From Microglena sp. YARC (lineage: Eukaryota; Chlorophyta; Chlorophyceae; Chlamydomonadales; Chlamydomonadaceae): a stretch of DNA of 64,000 nt. This document shows positions 1-9,228 of this stretch, one piece after another. Both the position numbers and the translations under genes were made by a program. The stretch spans positions 23,156,597 to 23,220,596 of the forward strand of contig CM039464.1 of assembly GCA_022414725.1 (NCBI GenBank). Direction: 5' to 3'. Below the pieces are notes generated by a model. It searched no databases and was not told the origin of the DNA. It worked only from the letters and a program-made list of their open reading frames with translations. Each line of letters opens with the position of its first letter. The stretch's first letter is position 1.

Positions 1-297
1 CGGTGAGACAGTGCCTTGCCACCCCATCCCTCCAGACGGTTTATTGGCATGTTCACTACCATAACCATGGCCTTGCATGGCTGGAACCCCCTGGCTCGGC
101 ATGGCCTGACCCCCTTGGTTTTGAATGGCCTGACCGCCGCCCCACCTCATCTGTGAAGTCTGGGCATTGAGGGGATTCAGCTGCTGCGTCCTTTGCATCC
201 AGCTAGAGTGGGTTTCTCTCTCCATCATGGCCTGTTGGCTGTAAGGTTCAGGCGTTCCTTGCTGAGCCCCCCTACCATCTCCCCCAGCACTGCTCAT
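1..297 (-). CDS. First coding exon of a Q/G/M-rich protein, partial (runs off the left edge)
   Basis: Read on the minus strand, an ATG at 297-295 opens a frame of 99 codons that is still open at base 1. The peptide begins MSSAGGDGRGAQQGTPEPYS and is rich in Gln, Gly, Met and Pro, with repeated GGQAM/QGVPAMQG-like segments, so it looks like a disordered, low-complexity N terminus. A splice-acceptor-like CTGCTTGCCTGTACAG lies just 5' of the start and an in-frame stop lies further upstream, suggesting a 5'-UTR intron. The first ~70 bases of this exon and its upstream 1.1 kb recur at 26.6-27.8 kb, where the frame is broken. No domain is recognised and no function is proposed. Confidence 0.5.
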   Translation of the reverse strand, partial: MSSAGGDGRGAQQGTPEPYSQQAMMERETHSSWMQRTQQLNPLNAQTSQMRWGGGQAIQNQGGQAMPSQGVPAMQGHGYGSEHANKPSGGMGWQGTVSP

Positions 298-1421
298 CTT
301 CAAATCCTGTACAGGCAAGCAGGGGTAATGTTATTTGATGCCAAAGCATGCCCATATTTGAAACCTTGTGGCAAGGTTGATTCATTAACCCGTGCCTTTA
401 CCGCTACTCCCCTCTGCGGCAACAGAGTGCGGGCAGTGCAGACAGCATTCGTTGCACCTTACGCGAGTCAAAGATTCGTGCACCTATTCCAGATACGGAG
501 ATCCGCAATTCAAAGCTAAGAAACAGAAATATGGAGCACTATGAAGTTCGAACGCTCAGGGAAGTTACAACGTATTGCACGCAATTATGTATACCAATAC
601 TGCCAGATTGCGTCAACAGTGGAAGGTTCGAAAAGGGTTACCTGCATACAAAGAACAGCGAAGCATGTTGATGACGAAACGCGGTAGGGGTAGGAATACA
701 GCTCATTCTTGCTGCCAATAGCCCTTATGATTGTACTTCCGGGTACTTCTTCCCGCGCAGAAGAAAATGACCGCTCTTCTTTCCGCGCAGCTAGGTGCGC
801 ATATCTGTTGCACCTTGGGCACCAGCTTGACCACAGCCTTGGGCAGGTGAGGGGCAGGTGGTGAGCTGGTGGCGTTTTCAAAACAATCCCTCGCAGGGCG
901 CCACGTGTGCCATGGGGCGTGTCCAAGCCACCTGAGATATCTGTCGAAGCGTTTGTGCACTGACTGGAATCAGCCTGGGAAGCTGGCACCCGCACCCGCC
1001 AAGAACCCAAGAATGATACAATACTAATATTCCATAGGCCTCCCATAAATGTAGACTATGACGTGGTGGATTAATGGATTCAGGACGCAATCAAGACGTT
1101 GGGCAATTGTTTATTTGTTGAGATATCCAGATATATCATTAAGATATCAAAAAAAGACACTGTGCAGTGTGGGCACCTTGTTTTGTTACCCAATACGTGT
1201 ATCTATGTTTCTGAATTGATAGCCAGCCTTCAGTAGAAGTAGTAGAAAGCTAGAAGCCCAAACTAAAGCTGCGGTCGCCAGACCCCACCCCGGGGGTGAA
1301 GTTGGCAAGTTTATGAAGACAGACTGTGTTAAACAAGCTTTTAGCCCCTGAATCCCTGGTCAGCATATTTTGGACCAATAGAGGTGTAGAAAGCAGCTTG
1401 GGGGGCAGCTTGAAGCGATCC
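227..1421 (-). repeat. Segmental duplication, copy 1 (start of first exon, 5'UTR/intron and upstream region)
   Basis: About 1.2 kb here matches 26603-27768 in the same orientation with scattered substitutions and small indels. The match runs from the coding start through the acceptor-like site and then about 1.1 kb upstream of it, ending near GAAGCGATCCGG (1410-1421) and GAGGCGATCTGG in the other copy. The small ORFs in this interval on both strands are not conserved between the copies, so I treat it as noncoding upstream sequence. Confidence 0.75.
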
Positions 1422-2448
1422 GGCTGTTTCCCATTTTCTGAAAAGGGGAGGCAGAGAGTGAGATCTGCTGGTCTAGAAAGGCCAGTAGTAGATCGGCCTT
1501 GGGCTTATCAAGGGGTACAGCAGAAGATTTTTGATGGACAGCCTCTCGGAGAACCCGGGTATGATCCTGTTTATACCTCCTGCCGTCATGGCTGTCACAA
1601 GGGTTACCAGAGCCAGTGGTTTCATCATATGGGCCACGACGACCCAATTCCAAAAGAGAGTAGACAAGTGGCTCAAAGCACAAGATACACCACTGGGAGA
1701 TGCCAATGGGTCTGTCATACCAGAAAGAAGACTACCAACACTCCCAATATACAACTGAAGAATAGAACCTCTTGAGGACGAGCGGTAACTAGTAGGTTCG
1801 ATAGAGGAGGGGGTTGGTAGAGATGAAAGACTGGAGTTCCCTACCATAGCGACGTAAGACCGTTTGCTCTTGGGCATTACCAGAGAAGGGGCAGGCCCAA
1901 GCTCAATTGTGATGGATTGTATGAGGCAACATGGAATCTGACGGTTGGGTTGAACTACATATGATGTTGTCTATGTCTTAAATACTTTTCAAAGTCTGTG
2001 GCAGTTGCTGCTTCATCATGTTGCTATGATGATACAAATTAAGCGTACAATACAGAAACAATATGGTGGATGAATAGACAGTATTAGTGATGAAGAGCAA
2101 CACGTCCAGAACTCCAGACAAATGTCAGAATGGTAAACTACAAGCACTAGATCAAGATGCCGATGTAGCACTCGTGTCACTGTCGTTCACCATTATTCTC
2201 ACAAAAAACGAGCCATAGTATACAGTATGGAGCTGGGTATGGAGTACAACTTATTAACTAAGTTGTTATATGCGTGACAACACGTACCATGTGCATGCTA
2301 TTGTTATGGCTGGCAGCCTGGATTCCCTGGAATGTAAATTATGTTGTACCTGAGTTGTGCAACATGGGATTGTGTCAAAGATGTTGTGGTGGTGATTGGA
2401 TGCAACAATAATCACGAAGTAAGTTAGGTTTGAGGAGTACAACTTTGC
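1422..2448. other. Unassigned stretch
   Basis: Overlapping ORFs of 75 to 149 codons exist on both strands near 1326-1877. None shows a recognisable domain, and the opposite-strand frames are equally open. From 1880 to 2448 I see no gene, repeat or RNA that I can support. Confidence 0.4.
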
Positions 2449-2462
2449 ATGGTACTGATCGA

Positions 2463-2547
2463 GGGGGGGGGGGGGGGGGGGGCAGGAATAGGAAGGTTGC
2501 AGACCGCATGTTCGGAAATTGTTTTTTTCACCCCTGACCACCCACCT

Positions 2548-2588
<41 letters not shown>
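2463..2588. repeat. Poly-G tract (2463-2482) and poly-C tract (2549-2588) facing each other
   Basis: Twenty consecutive G residues are followed 66 bases later by a run of 40 C residues, which could pair into a hairpin or form G-quadruplexes on either strand. The proline-rich and glycine-rich ORFs crossing here are artefacts of the tracts. Confidence 0.9.
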
Positions 2589-2589
<1 letters not shown>

Positions 2590-2734
2590 AGGCTTCATAT
2601 CTGGACACCCAGACAGTATAACATCGTGAAAGGGGGGGTCCATGAGCATCATCTCGTCAAGGCTTTTCCAACCATGAAAAAAAATCAAGTTTGGACAAAG
2701 TTATTCAGTTTTGAGTAATTTAACAGCTTTCTTG

Positions 2735-2840
2735 GGTAGCTCAGTAGTCCGCGCCCTTGGAAGAGATCACCCAGGTACGAAAAGAACTGAAGACGTTATT
2801 TATCTGTCTATCTATCATTATCATCATCATTATCATGGTT
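2735..2840 (+). mobile_element. tRNA-like SINE fragment
   Basis: GGGTAGCTCAGTAGTCCGCG resembles a tRNA D-arm with an A box (consensus TRGCNNAGTNGG). About 30 bases on, CACCCAGGTACGAAAA resembles a degenerate B box (GGTTCGANTCC). This is followed by GAAGACGTTATTTATCTGTC and then TCTATC/ATTATC/ATC simple repeats. That order, a tRNA head then a simple-repeat tail, is typical of SINEs. It is not a functional tRNA because the acceptor and T stems do not close. I see no target duplication. Confidence 0.4.
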
Positions 2841-2883
2841 TAATTGACTCAAATTGTATTCTGGAGCCTGAGGGTCTGCTCAG

Positions 2884-2993
2884 GTGTGGTGGGGGTGGGG
2901 TGGGGTGATGGTGTGTGTGTGTGTGTGGTGTGTAGGGAAGAGGGTGTGCGTGTGGTGGTGGTGGTGGTGTGGGTGGGTGGGTGGGGCTAGACC
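2884..2993. repeat. GT/GGT-rich simple sequence
   Basis: A run of GGGGTGGGG, GTGTGTGTGT and GGTGGTGGTG units with no coding signal. The ORFs here are shadows of the repeat. Confidence 0.8.
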
Positions 2994-3301
2994 CCCAGGC
3001 TCGACAGCTTCAGAAACCTCGTCAGGGACCAGAATTCAGAACGCGCATACGAACGCGCGTTTTTCAGCCTAACTGCCGCTCGAGCGATAATGGGCGCCAA
3101 GGTGTAGGTGACGCCAACCTGGCGTCCAGCCTGGATGTGCCTTCCAGGGCACCCACCAATTACACACTGGGTGTAACAGACTAACGGTTGCAGATTTGTA
3201 CTCGTCTCGTTGATCCCTTCTCGACGGTGCACTTAACGCTCAAAAATCCGCGCTGGCAAGAAAGTTACACGAAGTACAAATAAAGTTGGGGAAACGGTTT
3301 G

Positions 3302-3302
<1 letters not shown>

Positions 3303-3343
<41 letters not shown>
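3303..3343. repeat. Poly-C tract of 41 bases
   Basis: An uninterrupted C homopolymer. A short ATTGAA hexamer repeat follows at about 3513-3540. Confidence 0.95.
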
Positions 3344-3345
<2 letters not shown>

Positions 3346-3621
3346 TATCTCGGCCGCCTGTGGGTGTATCGACATGATTTTTTTGTATCATCTGTTGCTT
3401 GCGCTTCTCTATCCATACCGTACATGAGGTACGATTTTTTTTTCTTACCCCCCTCGGTACTGATAATGAAAGAGTGGCATCTTGCTGCAGGAGGTACTAA
3501 AGTGTATGAGGGTATTGAAATTGAAATTGAAATTGAAATTGTTACATCCGGACAGGACGTGAAGTTAAGGACACCATAGCGTAAGCCGGAGCTAGCTATA
3601 GTCACCGTAGGACCACCTTAG

Positions 3622-4965
3622 TAAAAAAAAGAATCGCCATCGGATAAGGACCCCCCTAGGGAGGTCCTCTTCCGTGCCAGCGTCCATAATTATTCTGCGG
3701 GAGCCCAGGCCTCCAGTGCAGATGGCCTTGTGAATGAGTCGCACTGCGGCGTCATGTCTCTTGATGTAGAGCCCTTTGAAAGTCCGGTGTGGGCAGCCCG
3801 CCAGGATGTGGCCCGCTCCGTCCTCACAGGTGTGTAGGGCTGTCAAGCTTTATATCGCCCGGTATTTATTTTACCGTGTACCGTACTATATTTTTGGGAT
3901 CCATCGTAGAAAGATTACGAGGGGCTCATGTCCTAGCAGTGAAACAACACCGCCCTAAAGTCGGACTCGAGAAACCACCCGCCTCCATCGTACGGTAAAC
4001 ACGATATATCGTGTTTACCGTATGATATATCGTGTTTACCGTATGATATATCGTGTTTGATCCAAATTGGCCTACGAAAATATCTTACACTTGGCATGTC
4101 GGCGGTTCGATTATCGTCGGGAGCATTTAAGACTGGGTCAGGAATTTAGTATACCGCCTTACACCGTACGATATATCACGATATATCGTACGGTAATAGA
4201 CCACGATAATACCGTGTTTTTCTATCTCCCTCAGTATTGGTTCATTTGACTTGATTTTAAGTGTATGGACGTGTAAACGGTATTTCCTGTTATATCCCCT
4301 TGGTCTTATACTGATTTTCCCAAAAAAGGGTATAAAAATACCGTACGGTATCGATACCGTACGGTATATCATGATATATCGTACGGTAATCAAAAATACC
4401 GTACGGTATTGACAGACCTACAGGTGTGGCAAATGGGGCATAGAGGGGTTGTGGGAATGTGGACGGGTGGGTGTTGTTAATATAAGGAAGTTTCCGGTTC
4501 CACAATCTGCCCCAACGGGCTTTAAGGATGTGGAATTTAGTTTTATGTTGGATGAGGGTGGAGGACCAGAATTCATTACTTGCACGGGGAAGTTGGTGAG
4601 GAGTGTTATCAGCCCAGGTGGTGGCATAGATCCCTGTAAGTGGGTGGAGGCCGAGTTGGCAGCTAGTGGGTAGGTTAGAGCTGATGCCCTGTGTGAGGTT
4701 GGGTGATAAAATGCGTGGGGGGATATCTCCCATGGGTGTGCGAGGGGGTTGGACAGTGGGCCAGTAAACGTGGTGTCTGGGGATTTCCCCAGTGGTATTA
4801 GTAAAATTGGTAGAGGCAGGGTGCTCTGCGGCCTGACGCGCCAGGCTGTCAGCCCGGTCATTTCCAAGAATACCTTGTGTGGGAGCGTACTTTGCAGAGG
4901 GTGGTGTGTGAGCCATGCATTATACGTTGAATAAGGTGTATGAGTGTACTTTCATGTTTGATGCA
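3622..4965 (-). mobile_element. LINE fragment A (RNase H and zinc-knuckle region), interrupted by a hAT-type element
   Basis: On the minus strand, bases 4965 to 4429 translate, across a frameshift, to the end of an RNase H domain (CKVRSH then GILGNDRADSLARQAAEH, the usual SHxGIxGNxxADxLA block). A linker with RLWNRKLPYINN follows. Bases 3826 to about 3640 continue with EDGAGHILAGCPH, GLYIKRHDAAVRLIHKAI and MDAG, the CxxC...HIL..C zinc-binding and RHNxAV region found at the C terminus of RNase-H-bearing LINEs. The same blocks occur in LINE copy B at 18.4-22.2 kb. The copy is 5'-truncated, frameshifted, and ends at a T-run (minus strand, about 3622-3630). The hAT-type element at 3835-4420 sits inside it. 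Confidence 0.75.
3835..4420. mobile_element. Non-autonomous hAT-type DNA element (586 bp)
   Basis: The element starts TAGGGCTGTCAA and ends TTGACAGACCTA, giving 12-bp terminal inverted repeats with one mismatch. It is flanked on both sides by the same 8-bp CAGGTGTG (3827-3834 and 4421-4428). An 8-bp target duplication and TAGGG-type ends are characteristic of the hAT superfamily. The interior has no transposase ORF but is packed with palindromic ACCGTACGGT and GATATATC motifs near both ends, which could be subterminal transposase-binding sites (inference). Removing the element and one target copy rejoins the LINE zinc-knuckle frame exactly, which supports the boundaries. Confidence 0.85.
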
Positions 4966-4967
4966 GC

Positions 4968-5210
4968 CTATTCTGTGCTGTGATATGATGGTTGACGGCA
5001 GAAGAGTAGTCGAAGATGAAATGCATTTCATATTAGAATGTCCGTTATACGCCGAGGATAGAAAAAATATTTTTGAGAAAATGAACTTTGAATCTGAATT
5101 GGTGGATAAAAACTCTAGTATGAAGCTGGTCATGAATCCTGATTCCTTTGAAGGATGGAAAAACATAAAACAATTTATTTTAAAAAATCATTGATAATCC
5201 AGGATAATCG
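4968..5210 (+). mobile_element. C-terminal tail of a second LINE family
   Basis: The plus-strand frame ending with a stop at 5194 contains EDEMHFILECPLYAEDRKNI, a good match to the CxxC-(E)xExHFLxxCPxYxxxR block that ends many L1-like LINE ORF2 proteins. The first cysteine pair is probably ILCC or lost. Upstream the sequence switches to LINE fragment A in the opposite orientation, so this copy is 5'-truncated. AT-rich sequence follows the stop. It is not the same family as fragments A to C. Confidence 0.6.
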
Positions 5211-5289
5211 CACAATTAAATTACCATCCCAGCTGAGATGATGATTTAATTATATTGTAGAATTAAATTATCACTGTAGCACGAACTCA

Positions 5290-5517
5290 TGTTAATGTAA
5301 GATTGTTACAACGGCATAGGCTCGATAGAGGAGAAGATGCTATTAAGCGCAACAGGCGCAATCATATAGAATAGAGATGTGTACTGCAGGGTACTGCAGT
5401 CACGTGCAGGCCACAGCTAGCCTGAGGCCTGGCGGCAGGCAACACGGTACCAGGAGGGAAAGGTACCGGTGTGCATTATGCCGACTCAGAGACTGATATA
5501 TAAATCAGTCAATAACA
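5290..5517 (-). repeat. 3' LTR of the copia-type element
   Basis: The repeat is 228 bp, with perfect 5-bp ends TGTTA...TAACA. It matches 9736-9941 except for a short GTACTGCAG duplication near 5385-5400 and a few substitutions. Confidence 0.88.
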
Positions 5518-5563
5518 TCCCCCCCAATTCAAGGTATTCTTGAGCTCAAGAATTCCTGGAATT
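5518..5563 (-). promoter_or_regulatory. Polypurine tract and adjacent hairpin
   Basis: Plus-strand TCCCCCCC (5518-5525) reads GGGGGGGA on the element strand directly against the LTR, as expected for the plus-strand primer. Next to it, 5526-5563 folds as AATTC...GAATT enclosing the palindrome TTCTTGAGCTCAAGAA. The same arrangement recurs at 63606-63652 and 28382-28453. Confidence 0.7.
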
Positions 5564-5702
5564 AACTGAGGGGCATAAGAAAATTAAAATATTAAAACTA
5601 GGGAGACTTCGTGAATTTCTAGAAGCTGAAAGGGAGAAATCACTTCAGCAGGGGTCTTCAAAGAAATGTCAGTCTTCTGGGGTAGCTGTCTAGGTAGGTG
5701 GC

Positions 5703-5870
5703 ACTGCAGGTAGGCTGCAGGCTAAGTAGCAGAAAGGCTGCTGAGAAGGTGCAAGGAAACTGCAGGTAAGCTGCAGGCTAGGTAGCAGAGAGGCTGCTGA
5801 GAATGTGTAAGGAAGCTGCAGGTAGGCTGCAGGTTAGAGCAGATAGGCTGCTATGGGAAGCTGGGGAAGG
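5703..5870. repeat. 56-bp minisatellite, about three copies, in the copia 3' untranslated region
   Basis: Units beginning CTGCAGGTAGGCTGCAGG start near 5703, 5759 and 5815 and contain AGGCTGCTGAGAA. The period is 56 bases with about 15% divergence. Confidence 0.8.
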
Positions 5871-6165
5871 AAAGTCCAGGCTTGGTGAAGGCTTGTAAAG
5901 ATATCCTTGGCTACGAGAAGTTGCATGATTCGAGACTAGAGGATTTGTCATTTAGACATGATGTCTGGACTAGTCCCCCCATAATTTGGGTGAGCTGCAT
6001 TAGGTAGGCCCTAAATTAAAGCAAAGACATCAAGGAGAGACTAGAAGAATTCTAAATTCAGAAGGTGTGCTGCCTGTGGAAGAACATGGGGCAGTACAGT
6101 AGGCAGGTAATCTAAAAATATTCTAGAGTGTTCAAGTCTATTCAAAAGATGAAGAGCTAACTGAA

Positions 6166-9100
6166 TTAAGTGCCTGGCTTGCTGGGGAAGCCATCAAGGT
6201 CAAGCTGTTTGCAGACTTGGTCAAGGAACTGGTCAAATGACTTGGGAGCTAGGCTGGGGGGGGTAAGAATGTTGATAAAGGTGAAGTCCATGGGGCTCCA
6301 GTTCATGCTGAGGTGGTTGACACATAGCACTTTGCCTCCAGGATGTGCACAGCTCCTGGGGTCCATGATCATCTTAGGTCTGAATGAGAGGGTGTGAGCA
6401 TGTGCATTGACCATGGCAGCTTGGAGACAAATGGCCCACTGTAAAGTGGGTCTGGCTGTGGTAGAAACAGTGGGGTAGGCTTGCACCATTTGCTGGAGTC
6501 TGTTGTTGTGCTTGATGATAGGACTGCAGGCATATGATGGCTCCTTGTGCATTGACCTGTGTGGGAACTGTTCTCTTTCAGAAGCCAGCAGGGTAGGGAA
6601 CTTGCTGGTGAATGCTGTGATGAGCCTGGTCAGTGGAGGCCTGGGCTGGATGTTGAAAGCTGGTGAAGCAGGCCTGCTGTTCAGGTGGTGTAGGGTGCAT
6701 CCAAAACGTGTGAGGCTAAGGCTGGAGTTGTTGGAAAAGTGGATGTGGTTGACATTCTGATTAACTTCTCCCAGTGGTAGTCCAATGTCTGGTGACCTGT
6801 TGACCAGTATCCATTGGTCCCAGGTAGTGGCTGTGTCAAGATCAGATGGCTTGAGTGGCCCGTCCCCATCTATGGGGCCATCATATTCCTCATAGTTGGT
6901 TCTGATCTGGTCACTGAGGAGTTCCATCTCTGCTCTGGCTCTTTGTAGGCCCAGGTTGTCCAGCTGTTGTTGGAGATCTGGAGTGGTTTCAGGAGGGTCA
7001 TCTACTCCTAGTCCAGGGTCATCTTGGGGCTTGTGTACCTCTGGATGGATGAGTTCTGGCATGTCATCACTGTCAGTATCATCAGAGGCTTCCAGACTGT
7101 CTGCAGTGAAAGGGGAATGGTACTGGCAGATAGTGGGAGGATGGTCCTGGAGGTCTTGTACTGCCTCCACATGAGTGGGTGGGTACTGCCCTATCTCAGA
7201 ATCAGTGTGGGGTGCAGATGGAGCAGAAGTAGATGGGATGTCCTGGTGGTCTTGATCTGCCTCCACATGAGTGGGTGGGTACTGCCCTATCTCAGAATCA
7301 GTGTGGGGTGCAGATGGAGCAGAAGTAGAGGGGAAGTCCTGGAGGTCTTGATCTGCCTCCACATGAGTGGGTGGGTACTGCCCTATCTCAGGAATAGTGT
7401 GGGGTGCAGATGGAGCAGAAGTAGAGGGGGGAACCTGGCAGTCTTGATCAACTCTACTGGGGGAGGTCTCATGAGTGGGTGGGTACTGCCCTGTCTCAGA
7501 GTCAGTGTGAGTTGATGGAGGCTTGGTAACCATCATGATGTAGGCAATGGTAGAGTCCACAGGGATAGAGGGATTACTGGCAGGGACTGGTGAAGTTTGG
7601 GTAAGGTAGAGTCCATGCCTTTTGGGGCATGAGAGGAGCAGTTTAGTACCAGATGGTCTTGGGATGGAGAGTGTGGCTTGAGTCTTGGACAGGTGAACTT
7701 GGAGGTCTGGGCACAGGCTGGTGGCTGCATGAATGCTAATGATGTTGGGCATGTTGCAGTCAGCAAGAAGTACATTGTTCAGGATGATCAGAGTCCTGCC
7801 ATGGCCCTTGATCTTGGCCTTCCCTATCTGCTTGCAGAGGATAGGTGGAGAGTCTTGATCTGCCAGCTGCAGCTTAATAGGCTGTTGAAGGTCCTGAATG
7901 TCATGCAGATTGGAGATGTTACTTGTTGCATGAGAGTGTGCTGCAGTATCTATGATCCATTCTGTCTGTAGTGCTGCCTGGAAAACTTCTCCATCTTCTA
8001 TAGTGCATTCATCATCAGCACTTATTTGTCCAAAGAATGCTGTATCAGCCAGGGGGTCAGGTGGCAAGGCAAATGAAACAGACTTGCCTCTGGTTGGTGT
8101 AGCAAATCTCATGGGCTGGAGGTTGTCCTCATCCAGTGCCAGGGACAGGAAATTGTGTTCTTCACCCTCACTGTCAGAGTTGGAGGTGGACTGATCACCA
8201 TCAGCAACATGGGCATGGCGTCCCCTGCTTGGGTATCTTCTTAGACGCCTCCTGTCTGGACTGGTCTTCTTGGGGGTCTTCTTGTCGTCAGGATCCTTGT
8301 CATCTCCTAATTTGTTCTTGGGAGGTGACTTAGATCCATGGTCAGCTTCATCTGAGTCTGCTGGCCTGAAAGCCAGATCAGTGTCCTCACTGGTGCACTC
8401 TCTGGAGCTGTGGCCTATTCCCCCACAGTTCCAGCAGGTCATCTTCTTGTAGGAGATGGTCCTGTCTCTGAATGGGAGGTGCTTGCTGTTGAAAGGCTTC
8501 CTGGCCCTGTAGGCTGCAGCTGCCAGCTCAGCCTCTTCAGGAGATAGTGCAGGGTCAACTTGCGTCACTAAGCACCAGTTGAAGAGGGCACTTTGGAGCA
8601 TGGAAAAAGTGGTAATAGCAGTAGGGTTGAACTGATTGATGTAACCATCATATTCAGAGCGGGAGTTCAGTCCCTTGACAATGAGGTTCAGGAAGGTGCT
8701 GGTAGAGACGATGTGGAGGTTTGTTATCTTGGGAATCTGGGAGTACAGATCAGCCGCCCTGGAGAGGTAAGTCTGCAGGGATTCAGTAGAGGTCATACGT
8801 AATCCCATGATGGCAGTCAGGGTGGTATGCTCTAGCCTGCTGCCATCCTCAGAGTACAGGGCATCTAGAAACCTGAAGGCTCTAGTGGCCATATCTGTGT
8901 TGGCATGAATGGCCTGCTGGATGCCATCTGATACATGATCTATGATGACCTTAAAGGCCTTGTTGTTCTTCCAGGTCGAGATCCTGTTGGGGACACCAAT
9001 CCTAGGGGCAGCCGGAGCAGCCGGGTCAGCAGCCGCAACAGGAGGGTAACTAACGTCATCAGCAGGGTAACCATCAGAGTCATTAGGCTCGCCAGCGACG

Positions 9101-9228
9101 ACCGCTTGTTGGCAGTCGAAAGCAATGGCAATGGTATCCCTATCTGATTTGAGGGCGAGGAGGATATTCTGCCTGGCGCTGCGCCAGGTGTAGAGGTTGT
9201 TACCAGTGAATATTTTGGGAGGTTGCAT
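6166..9228 (-). CDS. copia Gag-protease polyprotein (1020 aa), no integrase or RT
   Basis: The start MQPPKIFTGNNLYTWRSARQ is the usual copia Gag opening (xFTGxNYxxW), and a UBN2-like Gag region fills about residues 1-240. A CCHC zinc knuckle, CWNCGGIGHSSREC, lies near residue 265. After an acidic, Lys-rich linker, WIIDTAAHSHAT near residue 430 matches the aspartic-protease active site (D-T/S-G/A), followed by the NVLLADCNMPNIISI block typical just after copia protease. From about residue 600 there are four imperfect 32-residue repeats around PSTSAPSAPHTDSEIGQYPP, then a tail with no recognised domain. Integrase and reverse transcriptase, which normally follow protease, are absent, so the frame ends far short of a 1300+ aa copia polyprotein. 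The whole 3.06-kb frame is open, implying recent activity. Confidence 0.88.
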   Translation of the reverse strand: MQPPKIFTGNNLYTWRSARQNILLALKSDRDTIAIAFDCQQAVVAGEPNDSDGYPADDVSYPPVAAADPAAPAAPRIGVPNRISTWKNNKAFKVIIDHVSDGIQQAIHANTDMATRAFRFLDALYSEDGSRLEHTTLTAIMGLRMTSTESLQTYLSRAADLYSQIPKITNLHIVSTSTFLNLIVKGLNSRSEYDGYINQFNPTAITTFSMLQSALFNWCLVTQVDPALSPEEAELAAAAYRARKPFNSKHLPFRDRTISYKKMTCWNCGGIGHSSRECTSEDTDLAFRPADSDEADHGSKSPPKNKLGDDKDPDDKKTPKKTSPDRRRLRRYPSRGRHAHVADGDQSTSNSDSEGEEHNFLSLALDEDNLQPMRFATPTRGKSVSFALPPDPLADTAFFGQISADDECTIEDGEVFQAALQTEWIIDTAAHSHATSNISNLHDIQDLQQPIKLQLADQDSPPILCKQIGKAKIKGHGRTLIILNNVLLADCNMPNIISIHAATSLCPDLQVHLSKTQATLSIPRPSGTKLLLSCPKRHGLYLTQTSPVPASNPSIPVDSTIAYIMMVTKPPSTHTDSETGQYPPTHETSPSRVDQDCQVPPSTSAPSAPHTIPEIGQYPPTHVEADQDLQDFPSTSAPSAPHTDSEIGQYPPTHVEADQDHQDIPSTSAPSAPHTDSEIGQYPPTHVEAVQDLQDHPPTICQYHSPFTADSLEASDDTDSDDMPELIHPEVHKPQDDPGLGVDDPPETTPDLQQQLDNLGLQRARAEMELLSDQIRTNYEEYDGPIDGDGPLKPSDLDTATTWDQWILVNRSPDIGLPLGEVNQNVNHIHFSNNSSLSLTRFGCTLHHLNSRPASPAFNIQPRPPLTRLITAFTSKFPTLLASEREQFPHRSMHKEPSYACSPIIKHNNRLQQMVQAYPTVSTTARPTLQWAICLQAAMVNAHAHTLSFRPKMIMDPRSCAHPGGKVLCVNHLSMNWSPMDFTFINILTPPSLAPKSFDQFLDQVCKQLDLDGFPSKPGT
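7120..7520 (-). repeat. 96-bp in-frame tandem repeat inside the Gag-protease ORF
   Basis: Four units encode variants of PSAPHTDSEIGQYPPTHVEA. The period of 32 codons keeps the frame open. This replaces the position where copia elements normally have the pre-integrase region. Confidence 0.85.

Noticed and set aside
1473..1877. A 134-codon minus-strand ORF with hydrophobic stretches (and the opposing 75-codon plus ORF)
   Set aside because: Both strands are open, there is no family resemblance and no splice context, so neither could be preferred.
2266..2718. Gly-rich and Pro-rich ORFs across the poly-G/poly-C tracts
   Set aside because: Homopolymers encode poly-Gly or poly-Pro automatically, and the flanking residues show no protein-like conservation.
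2735..2800. A functional tRNA gene
   Set aside because: The acceptor and T stems do not pair, and the B box is degenerate; the simple-repeat tail fits a SINE better.
4190..4420. ACCGTACGGT palindromes as a CRISPR-like or tandem array
   Set aside because: They lie inside a eukaryotic hAT-type element with target duplications and have no regular spacers.
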